Positions 17,076-24,918 of a stretch of DNA of 64,000 nt are shown here, in pieces. The number at the start of each line of letters is the position of its first letter. Position 1 is the stretch's first letter. A program made the position numbers and the translations under genes. Under the pieces are notes generated by a model, which was given only the letters and a program-made list of their open reading frames with translations, ran no database searches and was not told where the DNA came from. The stretch covers positions 124,001 through 188,000 of the forward strand of contig NZ_BMMV01000002.1 in NCBI RefSeq assembly GCF_014646115.1. Reading direction: 5' to 3'. The DNA comes from Streptomyces camponoticapitis (GTDB taxonomy: Bacteria > Actinomycetota > Actinomycetes > Streptomycetales > Streptomycetaceae).

Positions 17076-18605
17076 CTACGCGGACCAGCTGCGCGACGAC
17101 TGGCGCCCCGCGCCCGACCGGCCACCGGACGCGCCGGCCCCCGACGACCTGCGGCCCTGGGCCGGACGGCTGCGGCCACGGCTCCCCGAACCGCTCTTGG
17201 CACGCTCCGACACGGGCGTGGAGATGACCACGGGAACACCCGAGGGCGCCTGCGCCCCGGTGATCCGCGTCAGCTCGGCCTCGCCCGAGTGCACCTGGGC
17301 GACCTGCGGGACGATGCCCGCGTCGGCCATCAGCCGGGTCATCTCGCGACGCTGGTTGGGCAGCACGAGTGTGACGACGCTGCCGGACTCCCCGGCGCGC
17401 GCGGTACGCCCGCCACGGTGCAGATAGTCCTTGTGGTCGCTCGGCGGGTCGACGTTCACGACGAGGTCGAGATTGTCGATGTGAATCCCGCGCGCCGCGA
17501 CGTTGGTCGCCACGAGCACCGTGACATGACCCGTCTTGAACCGGGCGAGCGTCCGGGTGCGCTGGGGCTGCGACTTGCCGCCGTGCAGCGCGGCGGCGCG
17601 TACGCCGCTGTTCAGCAGGTGCTCGGTCAGCCGGTCGACGGCGTGCTTGGTGTCCAGGAACATCAGCACCCGGCCGTCGCGCGCCGCGATCTCCGTCGTG
17701 GTCGCGTACTTGTCCGCGTTCTGCACATGCAGGACGTGGTGCTCCATGGTGGTGACGGTGCCGACGGCCGCGTCGACGGAGTGCACCACCGGGTCGTTCA
17801 GATAGCGGCGGACCAGCAGGTCGACATTGCGGTCCAGCGTCGCCGAGAACAGCATCCGCTGGCCCTCGGGCCGTACCTGGTCGAGGAGTTCGGTCACCTG
17901 CGGCATGAAGCCCATGTCGGCCATCTGGTCGGCCTCGTCGAGGACGGTGATGGCGACCCGGTCCAGCCGGCAGTCACCGCGCTCGATGAGGTCCTTGAGC
18001 CGCCCCGGGGTCGCGACGACGACCTCGGCGCCGACACGCAGCGCCCCGGCCTGACGGCCGATCGACATTCCGCCGACGACGGTGGCGAGCCGCAGCTTCA
18101 GCGAACGGGCGTACGGCGTCAGCGCGTCGGTGACCTGCTGGGCCAGTTCCCGGGTCGGTACGAGAACGAGCGCCAGCGGCTGCCTCGGCTGGGCACGCTG
18201 GCCGGCGGTCCGGACGAGGAGCGCCAGGCCGAAGGCGAGGGTCTTGCCGGAACCGGTGCGACCGCGCCCGAGCACGTCGCGTCCGGCGAGCGAGTTGGGC
18301 AGTGTCGCCCCCTGGATCGGGAACGGCTCCGTCACGCCGAGGCCGGTGAGCGTCGTCATCACCGGCGACGGCATGTCCAGCTCGGCGAAGGTCGACACCG
18401 CGGGAAGCGCGGGGGTGACGGTGACCGGCAGGGCGAACTCGCCCTGTACGGCGGCGGGACGACGGCCGTAGCCGCCACCCGACCGGCCGGATGAACCGGA
18501 CCGGCCGCCGGAGCCCGATCCGGGGCGGAAGCGGCTGCCGCCACCGCCGGAGCCGCCGGAGCGGGTACGTGAGTAACGGTCATTCGTGCGAGGCGTGCGG
18601 TTCAT
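17076..18605 (-). CDS. DEAD-box ATP-dependent RNA helicase
   Basis: 509 residues. An Arg/Gly/Ser-rich N-terminal tail (1-55) precedes the helicase core: FPIQGATLPNSLAG (Q-motif region), Walker A GRTGSGKT at 115-122, PTREL, VLDEADQMADMGF (DEAD box), SAT, then the C-terminal RecA domain with the FLDTKHAVDRL, ATNVAARGIH and HRGGRTARAG motifs, and a second basic Gly/Ser-rich tail. It remodels RNA or ribosome precursors using ATP. ATG 18605 follows GAGAGG. It lies directly downstream of a cold-shock protein gene, which fits the cold-adaptation class of helicase. Confidence 0.95.
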   Translation of the reverse strand: MNRTPRTNDRYSRTRSGGSGGGGSRFRPGSGSGGRSGSSGRSGGGYGRRPAAVQGEFALPVTVTPALPAVSTFAELDMPSPVMTTLTGLGVTEPFPIQGATLPNSLAGRDVLGRGRTGSGKTLAFGLALLVRTAGQRAQPRQPLALVLVPTRELAQQVTDALTPYARSLKLRLATVVGGMSIGRQAGALRVGAEVVVATPGRLKDLIERGDCRLDRVAITVLDEADQMADMGFMPQVTELLDQVRPEGQRMLFSATLDRNVDLLVRRYLNDPVVHSVDAAVGTVTTMEHHVLHVQNADKYATTTEIAARDGRVLMFLDTKHAVDRLTEHLLNSGVRAAALHGGKSQPQRTRTLARFKTGHVTVLVATNVAARGIHIDNLDLVVNVDPPSDHKDYLHRGGRTARAGESGSVVTLVLPNQRREMTRLMADAGIVPQVAQVHSGEAELTRITGAQAPSGVPVVISTPVSERAKSGSGSRGRSRPAQGRRSSGAGASGGRSGAGRQSSRSWSA

Positions 18606-18932
18606 GCTGAACCTCTCTCGATGCGGCACGTATCGAGGAACTCTTGGGCAGAATGACCGCGCAAAGAATCGCAAGAACGAGCCGGGGGAAAACAAACACA
18701 GAACAGTGCCGGGACGTGAAACGCCGTGAATCGGCACCTGATAATTGCTCGGAGTGCACCGGGCGTGAGCCTGTGAGCGACAGGTCGCTCACGTGTGGGG
18801 GCCCGGCAGTCCGGTGCGGGGCCGACATCGGTTCAGATGTGTCGGCCGGCCGTCAGGACAGCGAGGAGAAACCTGGTCCCGCGCCACACTCCAATGTGTC
18901 ACGCGCACCGGGCGGGCCCCGGAGAAAAAGCA
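18606..18932. other. Leader/promoter region of the helicase gene
   Basis: 327 bp between the csp terminator and the helicase start. It includes AT-richer sequence for this genome near 18653-18700 and could include a long 5' leader. No ORF of substance. Nothing else identified. Confidence 0.4.
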
Positions 18933-18976
18933 ACGTAGCCGGGGCCCGCATCGCAAGGTGCGGGCCCCAGCTACGT
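18933..18976. terminator. Terminator of the cold-shock gene
   Basis: Arms ACGTAGC-C-GGGGCCCGCA (18933-18950) and TGCGGGCCCC-A-GCTACGT (18959-18976) pair over 17 bp with one mismatch and an 8-nt loop, starting 15 nt after the csp stop. Confidence 0.85.
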
Positions 18977-18990
18977 CTAACGCCTCAACG

Positions 18991-19194
18991 TCAGGCGGGA
19001 ACGATGTTCTCCGCCTGCGGGCCCTTCTGGCCCTGCGTGACGTCGAAGTTCACCTTCTGGCCCTCCTGCAGCTCACGGAAGCCCTGGGCGGCGATGTTCG
19101 AGTAGTGGGCGAAGACGTCAGCGCCGCCGCCGTCCTGCTCGATGAAGCCGAAACCCTTTTCCGCGTTGAACCACTTGACGGTGCCACTAGCCAT
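18991..19194 (-). CDS. Cold-shock domain protein (CspA family)
   Basis: 67 residues, the standard length of bacterial CSPs. A single OB-fold with RNP1 KGFGFI (13-18) and RNP2 VFAHY (27-31), binding single-stranded RNA/DNA as a transcription antiterminator and RNA chaperone. ATG 19194 follows AAGGAG at ideal spacing. The upstream open frame (to 19497) is leader sequence, not protein. It has its own terminator before the helicase gene, so the two are probably separately transcribed but co-functional. Confidence 0.97.
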   Translation of the reverse strand: MASGTVKWFNAEKGFGFIEQDGGGADVFAHYSNIAAQGFRELQEGQKVNFDVTQGQKGPQAENIVPA

Positions 19195-19501
19195 TTTGAT
19201 CTCCTTCAGGGCAATGCTGCCCGGGGGCTCGCACTGTGCGAACCCCACGTCGCCTGAGATGATTGCCCCGTCCGGAAAATAACCGGAAATACAAAAGCGC
19301 GCCCACCGACACATAAAGTCGGCGAGAGCACTTGAAGTCTTCGGGAACCACAACTGCAACTGATGACTACAGTAGCACGGTGCATGCGGACGAGTACGGG
19401 ACGTCTTGTCGATCCTGTGCGGCGTACCAGAAAATCGCGCGGGTCGCCGGAGAATTTTTCCGGAACCACGAACGGGGAATATTTTCCGGTCCTTCACCCC
19501 G
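19195..19501. promoter_or_regulatory. Intergenic region with CCGGAAA boxes between csp and kinase 2
   Basis: This AT-richer region serves csp (probable long leader on the minus strand) and lies upstream of the kinase on the plus strand. Four boxes stand out: CCGGAAAAT (19272), CCGGAAAT (19283), TTTTTCCGG (19455-19463) and ATTTTCCGG (19481-19489). Two point each way. Their function is unknown. Confidence 0.4.
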
Positions 19502-19556
19502 CGGCTACTCCCGCCGACGTATGCGGGGCACCGCGGGGCCGCCTAGCGTGAACGGC
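19502..19556 (+). promoter_or_regulatory. Promoter and candidate operator of kinase/regulator operon (module 2)
   Basis: CGGCTACTCCCGCCG at 19502-19516 is identical to 21477-21491 upstream of the partner ABC operon. A TAGCGT -10-like box (19544-19549) ends exactly 7 nt before GTG 19557, the same geometry as at the ABC gene, suggesting leaderless transcription. The right half of the palindrome is only partly kept here (GACGTAT). Confidence 0.6.
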
Positions 19557-20774
19557 GTGAACCGCGAGATGACCTTCGAACGCGTGCTTCTCCGTGTCAG
19601 GGCGGTGCCGCCGCTCGCCGCCGATCTGCTGGTGGCGGCCGGCGTGGGCCTGTTCACCGCGTCCGACGCCGCCGTGAACGATCCCGATTACCGGCAGGCC
19701 GACTGGTTCACCTGGCTGCTCGTCGCCGTCTCGGTCCTCGCGCTGGTCGCCAGGCGCCGCAGACCCGTGCTGGTCGTCACGGTCACCGGTGCCGCCTGCG
19801 CCGGCTGGGCGCTGTACGGGCACATCGGGGAGCTGCTGAACCTGCCGGTGATAGTGGCGCTCTACACGGTGGCCGTCCTCGGCGACCGGCGGCGCACGGT
19901 GTGGACCGGGGCCGTGGCCGCCGTCGTCTCGGGCGCGGTGGCGCTGCGGGTGGGGCACGACGTGGCCAACCCGCAGGGGCTGCCGGTGCTGGAGCTGGTC
20001 TGGCCGCTCGTACCCCTGCTGCTCGGCGAAGCGGTCCGTACACGGCGGGAACTGCTGCACGAGTACGAGGCCAGGGCGGCCCGCGCGGAGCGGGACCGGG
20101 AGCGGGAGGCGGCGCGTCGGGTCCACGAGGAGCGGGTACGTATCGCCCGCGAACTGCACGACATCGTCGCCCACACGGTGACGGCGATGACCGTTCAGGC
20201 GGGCGTGGCCCTCGACGCGCTCGACGGGCGGCCGGAGATCTCCAGGAAGGCGATGCGCCAGGTGCGTGACTCGGGCAGGGAAGCCGTCCGCGAACTGCGC
20301 GTGACGGTCACGGTGCTGCGCGAGGGGGACGACGAGCCGACGGCCCCGGTGCCCGGGATCGACAGACTCGGAGAGCTGGTCGAGCGGTTCGACGGCGGTG
20401 AGGTCGAACTGGTGATGCGGCAGGAGGGGGAGTTCGACGGGCTGTCGCCGATGGCCGAACTCGCGGTCCACCGCATCGTGCAGGAGGCCCTGACCAACGT
20501 CGTCAGACACTCGGGCGCCCGCCGCGCCGCGGTCTCCGTCGTCCGCCGCGACGACCGGCTGATCGTGGAGATCGCGAACGACGGGGCGGCCCGGGGAGCG
20601 GGACCGGGCGAACGGCCGGACGGGCATGGCGGGTTCGGGCTGATCGGGATGCGGGAGCGCGCGGTCGCGGCAGGCGGTGGCGTCGAGTACGGACCGGTGC
20701 CCGGCGGCGGTTTCCTCGTACGCGCCTGGCTGCCCGCCGGACAGCGCCCCGAGCGGTCGGAGACGCCGTCATGA
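19557..20774 (+). CDS. Sensor histidine kinase, HisKA_3 type (module 2)
   Basis: 405 residues from GTG 19557 (alternatives are GTG 19548 and ATG 19569). Hydrophobic segments occupy about residues 20-150, with only short loops outside. A coiled region follows (EYEARAARAERDREREAARR), then RIARELHDIVAHTVTAM with phospho-His at about 201. The ATPase domain has VQEALTNVVRHSGA, a divergent N/G1 region (IANDGAARG) and GFGLIGMRERAVA. The TGA overlaps the regulator start by 4 bp. Paralogous to the kinase at 3514-4761. It probably senses an envelope-active compound and controls the ABC pair starting at 21554. Confidence 0.92.
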   Translation: MNREMTFERVLLRVRAVPPLAADLLVAAGVGLFTASDAAVNDPDYRQADWFTWLLVAVSVLALVARRRRPVLVVTVTGAACAGWALYGHIGELLNLPVIVALYTVAVLGDRRRTVWTGAVAAVVSGAVALRVGHDVANPQGLPVLELVWPLVPLLLGEAVRTRRELLHEYEARAARAERDREREAARRVHEERVRIARELHDIVAHTVTAMTVQAGVALDALDGRPEISRKAMRQVRDSGREAVRELRVTVTVLREGDDEPTAPVPGIDRLGELVERFDGGEVELVMRQEGEFDGLSPMAELAVHRIVQEALTNVVRHSGARRAAVSVVRRDDRLIVEIANDGAARGAGPGERPDGHGGFGLIGMRERAVAAGGGVEYGPVPGGGFLVRAWLPAGQRPERSETPS

Positions 20775-21439
20775 CCGTGCGGGTGGTGCTGGCCGACGAC
20801 CAGAGCGTCGTACGCGCGGGGTTCCGGGCACTGCTCGATCTGACCGACGACCTCGTGGTGGTCGCCGAGGCCGCGGACGGCATCAGGGCGGTGGAAGCGG
20901 TACGCACCACCCGGCCGGACGTCGTGCTCATGGACATCCGGATGCCCGGCATCGACGGCATCGAGGCCACCCGCCGTATCGCCGCGGACCGCGCCCTCGA
21001 CGCGATCCGGGTCGTCATGCTCACCACGTACCAGGTCGACTCCTATGTCTTCGAGGCGCTGCGGCACGGCGCGGCCGGGTTTCTGCTCAAGGACATCGAG
21101 CCCGACGAACTGCGGGCGGCGATCCGCACCGTCGCCGCCGGACAGAGCCTGCTGGCGGCGGCGGTCACCCGCTCCGTCGTCGAGGAGTTCGCCAGACTCA
21201 AGGCGCCCGAGGCGCTCGGCGCGGAGCGGCTGGCCCCGCTCACCGACCGGGAGCGCGAGGTGGTGGCGCTGGTCGCGGCGGGCCTCTCCAACGCCGAGAT
21301 CGGCGCGGCGCTGATCATGAGCCCGCTGACGGCCAAGACGCATGTCAGCCGCGCCATGACCAAACTCGGGGTACGGGACAGGGCGCAGCTCGTGGTCCTC
21401 GCGTACGAGACGGGTCTGGTGCGGGCGGGGGAGCGCTGA
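20771..21439 (+). CDS. NarL/LuxR-family response regulator (module 2)
   Basis: 222 residues. Receiver domain with Asp9/Asp10, phospho-acceptor Asp55 in VLMDIRMPGIDG, the MLTTY segment and Lys in FLLKDIEPDEL; LuxR HTH LTDREREVVALVAAGLSNAEIG with TAKTHVSRAMTKLGVRDRAQLVV. The start overlaps the kinase stop. It is likely to bind the shared CTACTCC-type motif upstream of its own operon and of the ABC genes (inference from repeat placement). Confidence 0.94.
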   Translation: MTVRVVLADDQSVVRAGFRALLDLTDDLVVVAEAADGIRAVEAVRTTRPDVVLMDIRMPGIDGIEATRRIAADRALDAIRVVMLTTYQVDSYVFEALRHGAAGFLLKDIEPDELRAAIRTVAAGQSLLAAAVTRSVVEEFARLKAPEALGAERLAPLTDREREVVALVAAGLSNAEIGAALIMSPLTAKTHVSRAMTKLGVRDRAQLVVLAYETGLVRAGER

Positions 21440-21476
21440 CACCCGTACCCGCCGTCACGAGATGGTGGCCGGCGCC

Positions 21477-21553
21477 CGGCTACTCCCGCCGGAGTAGTCA
21501 CCGACTCCGGCTGACGGATGTCGGCCGGCGGGCCGCTCCGTAGCGTCGGGAGC
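21477..21553 (+). promoter_or_regulatory. Palindromic operator and promoter of the ABC operon (module 2)
   Basis: CTACTCCCGCCGGAGTAG at 21480-21497 is a perfect 7-bp inverted repeat with a 4-nt spacer. TAGCGT at 21541-21546 ends 7 nt before ATG 21554, so the transcript may be leaderless, although GGGAG also overlaps that interval. The palindrome lies about 45 nt before the -10 box, a normal place for an activating response regulator. Confidence 0.65.
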
Positions 21554-22489
21554 ATGATCGAAGCAACGGAACTCACCAAGCGATACGGCGGCAGGAACGC
21601 CGTCGACAAGCTGTCGTTCACCGTGCGGCCCGGCAGGGTGACCGGCTTTCTCGGCCCGAACGGAGCGGGCAAGTCGACCACCATGCGGCTGATCCTCGGG
21701 CTCGACACTCCGACGGCCGGCCGCGTCACCGTCGGAGGCAAGCGCTACGCGGACCTCCGCGCGCCCCTGCGTACCGTCGGCTCGCTCCTGGACGCCAAAG
21801 GCGTCCACGGCGGCCGTTCCGCGCACCAGCATCTCGCCGCCCTCGCGGCGAGCAACGGCATTCCGGGACGCCGTGTCGACGACGTCCTCGACCTCGTCGG
21901 CCTGCCCGCCGACACGGCACGCACCCGGACCAAGGGCTTCTCACTGGGAATGGGACAGCGGCTCGGGATCGCCGCCGCCCTGATCGGTGACCCCGAGGTG
22001 CTCATCCTGGACGAACCCGTCAACGGCCTCGACACCGAAGGCATCCGGTGGATCCGCGGACTGATGAAGTCCCTCGCCGCGCAGGGCCGTACGGTCTTCC
22101 TCTCCAGCCATCTGATGAGCGAGATGGAACTGACCGCGGACCATCTCATCGTGATCGGCCGCGGCAGGCTCATCGCCGACACCACGATGCGCGACTTCAT
22201 CCGCACCAACTCCCGGTCGCACACGCTCGTCCGCTCCCCGGAGCCCGAGAAGCTGCGGGCGCTGCTGGAGGCCAGGGGCTGGGGTGTCCGGCTGGACCCC
22301 GGCGGCGGCTGGCGGGTCGACGGGACCGATGCCACCGCCATCGGCGACCTGGCGCGCGACCACGGGCTCGCGGTCCATGAACTCACCCCGGCCCACTCCA
22401 CGCTGGAGGAGGTCTACACGGCGCTCGCGGGCGACTCGGCCGAGTACCGCGCCGGCGAGGCCGCGTCCGGGAAGGAGGCGGTCCGATGA
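21554..22489 (+). CDS. ABC transporter ATP-binding protein (module 2)
   Basis: 311 residues, starting MIEATELTKRYGGRNAVDKL. Walker A GPNGAGKST at about 34-42, signature region FSLGMGQRLG, Walker B VLILDEPVNGLD and switch SSHLMSEME. Close in length and motif order to the module 1 ATPase, so the two arose by duplication or share recent ancestry. The stop overlaps the permease start by 4 bp. It powers export of an unknown substrate, most likely an antimicrobial or lipid-active compound given the coupled two-component system. Confidence 0.94.
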   Translation: MIEATELTKRYGGRNAVDKLSFTVRPGRVTGFLGPNGAGKSTTMRLILGLDTPTAGRVTVGGKRYADLRAPLRTVGSLLDAKGVHGGRSAHQHLAALAASNGIPGRRVDDVLDLVGLPADTARTRTKGFSLGMGQRLGIAAALIGDPEVLILDEPVNGLDTEGIRWIRGLMKSLAAQGRTVFLSSHLMSEMELTADHLIVIGRGRLIADTTMRDFIRTNSRSHTLVRSPEPEKLRALLEARGWGVRLDPGGGWRVDGTDATAIGDLARDHGLAVHELTPAHSTLEEVYTALAGDSAEYRAGEAASGKEAVR

Positions 22490-23253
22490 CGAACGACATC
22501 ATCGGCGCGCGGGCCGGATTCCGGCAGGCCCTCGCCGCCGAGTGGATCAAATTCCGCAGCGTGCGCTCCACGGTGTGGACGACGGCAGCCACCGCCGTGG
22601 TCCCGATCGCCGGGGCGGTGTTCGTCGCCGCGACCGGGAGCCTCCAGGACGACGACACGGTCATCGGCGGCAGCCTCACCCTGGCCGTCGTCGCTCAGAT
22701 GCTCGCCGCCGTCGTCGGCGCGATGACCATCACCGGCGAGTACGGCAGCGGCACCATCCGTACGACAATCGCGGCCAACCCGGGCCGCGCCACGGTCGTC
22801 GCCGCCAAGGCGACACTCGTCGCCGGCCTGCTGTACGTGATCGCCCTGGTCTCCTGCTCGCTCGCCGTCCTGGCCGGGGACGCGCTCCTGCCCGCCCGGT
22901 ACGCGACGGGGGAGCCGCTGCCGGCCCTCTTCGGCATCGCGGGCTCCTTCGCCGTCGCGGGTCTGCTGGGGCTGGCCGTCGGCACGCTCGTACGGCACTC
23001 GGCCGGCGCCGTCACCACCGTCATCGGCCTGCTCCTGCTGCCGTCCCTCTTCGGTCCGCTGTTCGGGGACGCGCGGCGCTGGATCGCCGGCCTGTCGCCG
23101 ACCGCCGCGCTGGAGAAGCTGACGCAGACCTCGGACGCGACGGCCGAAGCGGTCGGCAGTCTCGGGCCCTGGCCGTCGCTGTGGCTGGTGGCCGGCTGTA
23201 CGGCGGCGCTGCTCCTGGTGGCCGTCGGGGCGCTGCGCCGCCGCGACGTCTGA
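22486..23253 (+). CDS. ABC transporter permease (module 2)
   Basis: 255 residues with six hydrophobic segments. It begins with FRQALAAEWIKFRSVRSTVWTT, the same amphipathic entry as the module 1 permease, and carries the MTITGEYGSGTIRTTIAANPGR cytoplasmic loop. It forms the membrane channel of the exporter with the overlapping ATPase. Only 21 bp separate it from the convergent GNAT gene, so termination must occur in or past coding sequence. Confidence 0.9.
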   Translation: MTNDIIGARAGFRQALAAEWIKFRSVRSTVWTTAATAVVPIAGAVFVAATGSLQDDDTVIGGSLTLAVVAQMLAAVVGAMTITGEYGSGTIRTTIAANPGRATVVAAKATLVAGLLYVIALVSCSLAVLAGDALLPARYATGEPLPALFGIAGSFAVAGLLGLAVGTLVRHSAGAVTTVIGLLLLPSLFGPLFGDARRWIAGLSPTAALEKLTQTSDATAEAVGSLGPWPSLWLVAGCTAALLLVAVGALRRRDV

Positions 23254-23274
23254 GCGGTCCGCGGGCGCGGCGGG

Positions 23275-24093
23275 TCAGGGTGTGTGGACGTACGGCGTGG
23301 TCGTGCTCAGCTCCTCGAAACCGAGCCGCCGCAGGATGGGGCGGCTCTGGTCCGACGCGTCGACCTGGAGATAGCGGTAGCCGCGTTCGGCGGCCAGACG
23401 CGTACGGAAGGCGACCAGGGCGCGGTAGAGACCCCGGCCGCGCCAGCCGGGGACGGTGCCGCCGCCCCAGAGACCGGCGAACTCGGTGCCGGTGGGCAAC
23501 TCCATCCGCGCGGCGCTCACCGGCACGTCACCGGCCATGGCGACGGCCGCCGCGACGCTCCCCGGCGCCGCGCCGAGCTGGGCCAGCAGCCGCTCGCGGA
23601 TGTGCGAACGGTCCGTACCGAAGGCCCGCTCGTGGACCTCGGCCAGCAGCTCGACGCCCGCCGCGTCGGTCACCGCGACCAGCCGCACCCCGTCGGGCAC
23701 CTCGACCTCGCTCGGCAGACCGGCGGCCTCGGCGATCATCAGCGCCTCCGGCGGTTCGGGAGTGAACCCGGCGGCGGTCAGCCGGCGGGCGAGGTCGTGG
23801 GGCGTGTCATGGGAGTAGAGCTTCCACTCGAACTCCAGGCCGAGGGAGGTGAAATGACGTATCTGCTCCGCGATCGCGGCATCCGCCGACTGTTCGTCCA
23901 GATCCGACCACAGGACCCCGTTCCAGCCGCCGTCGGCTTCCGGGGCCGGTCCGGGTGCGCCGGGTCCGCCGACGCCGGCCGCCGTCTGGCGGACCACGGC
24001 GCCGACCCGTTCGACCACTGCCCCGGGGCCGTCGGCGGGGGCCTCTCTGCGCATCTGGCGGTCGAACAGGGCGCGTACGGCTTCGTTGTCCAT
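23275..24093 (-). CDS. GNAT-family N-acetyltransferase
   Basis: 272 residues. The C-terminal half is a GNAT fold: AAVAMAGDVPVSAARMEL, then acetyl-CoA-binding motif A in GGGTVPGWRGRGLYRALV, and LQVDASDQSRPILRRLGFEEL. The N-terminal half (about 1-130), with WNGVLWSDLDEQ, is a second degenerate GNAT-like or accessory domain. It transfers an acetyl group to an unknown amine. ATG 24093 follows GAGGTGGG. It converges on the permease gene and is downstream of the sortase gene in the same direction. Confidence 0.88.
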   Translation of the reverse strand: MDNEAVRALFDRQMRREAPADGPGAVVERVGAVVRQTAAGVGGPGAPGPAPEADGGWNGVLWSDLDEQSADAAIAEQIRHFTSLGLEFEWKLYSHDTPHDLARRLTAAGFTPEPPEALMIAEAAGLPSEVEVPDGVRLVAVTDAAGVELLAEVHERAFGTDRSHIRERLLAQLGAAPGSVAAAVAMAGDVPVSAARMELPTGTEFAGLWGGGTVPGWRGRGLYRALVAFRTRLAAERGYRYLQVDASDQSRPILRRLGFEELSTTTPYVHTP

Positions 24094-24152
24094 CCGCCCA
24101 CCTCAGCGGAGCGCCGCCGGCGACGCAACCGGATTTTTCGCGTCGCCGCCGG

Positions 24153-24836
24153 TCAGGCCGCCTTGCGGGTCTCGGTGAGACGGGCGAAGGCGACGACGTT
24201 GCCCTGATACCCGGTCTTCTCGCTGAAGGCGCCGCCGCAGGTGATCAGGCGCAGCTCGGGCGCCCCGGTCAGGCGGTAGACGCTCGCGGCCGGGAAGCCG
24301 CGCTTGGTGAAGCCCTTGACGCCGTAGACGGTGAACACGGCCGTGGTGCCGTCGGCGCGCGCCACCTCCACGCGGCTGTTCCTGGCGAGCCGGCCCAAGT
24401 CGTAGAAGACGGCGGGGCCTCGGCCGGTGTCGACATGGCCCACGATCACCGAGGTGCCCTGCTCGCCGGGTGTCACCGACCCCCGGAAGTGGCCCGCCAG
24501 ATCCGGTCTGCCGGGCGGCGGCGCGTCGATCCAGCCCTCCGGGTCCAGCGACACGCGCGTCATGGGCGCGTCGACGTGTACCGAGGGGATACGGATCCGG
24601 GTCGCGGTGGAGCCCGGCAGGGGAGGCGCGGCCCTCGCGGCCGTGCCGGCCGGGCGTGGCATCGGGACGGAGTCCGCGTCCCGGTCGGCGTCGGACACGG
24701 CGGATCCCGCGCCTGCGGGCTGCGGCGGGAGGACGAGCTCCCCCTCGCTGCTGAGCCGCACCACGAAGATGCCGACCAGCAGGAGCAGTACCACCGTCGA
24801 CCACCGGGAGGCCCGGAGCCTTTCCGTTTCCGTCAT
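24153..24836 (-). CDS. Class F sortase
   Basis: A 227-residue membrane-anchored cysteine transpeptidase. One N-terminal membrane helix (about 13-27), a Pro/Ala-rich linker (35-78), then the sortase barrel with catalytic His134 in VIVGHVD, Cys200 in LRLITCGG and probable Arg219 in VAFARL. It should attach a secreted protein to the cell wall. ATG 24836 is preferred over the adjacent in-frame GTG 24839 because GAGG is then 7 nt upstream. The gene follows a secreted protein gene that is its likely substrate, separated by a 14-bp stem hairpin. Confidence 0.92.
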   Translation of the reverse strand: MTETERLRASRWSTVVLLLLVGIFVVRLSSEGELVLPPQPAGAGSAVSDADRDADSVPMPRPAGTAARAAPPLPGSTATRIRIPSVHVDAPMTRVSLDPEGWIDAPPPGRPDLAGHFRGSVTPGEQGTSVIVGHVDTGRGPAVFYDLGRLARNSRVEVARADGTTAVFTVYGVKGFTKRGFPAASVYRLTGAPELRLITCGGAFSEKTGYQGNVVAFARLTETRKAA

Positions 24837-24862
24837 CACGTGTCCTCGGGCACCGCGATCGG

Positions 24863-24908
24863 GCCCGTGGGTACGGCCGCGCGGCGAGACGCGCCCGTAC
24901 CCACGGGC
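24863..24908. terminator. Intercistronic hairpin between secreted protein and sortase
   Basis: GCCCGTGGGTACGG (24863-24876) pairs perfectly with CCGTACCCACGGGC (24895-24908), with an 18-nt loop. It lies just after the secreted-protein stop and 27 nt before the sortase ATG, so it could lower sortase expression relative to substrate, or stabilise the upstream mRNA. Confidence 0.65.
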
Positions 24909-24918
24909 GGGGACGTGG

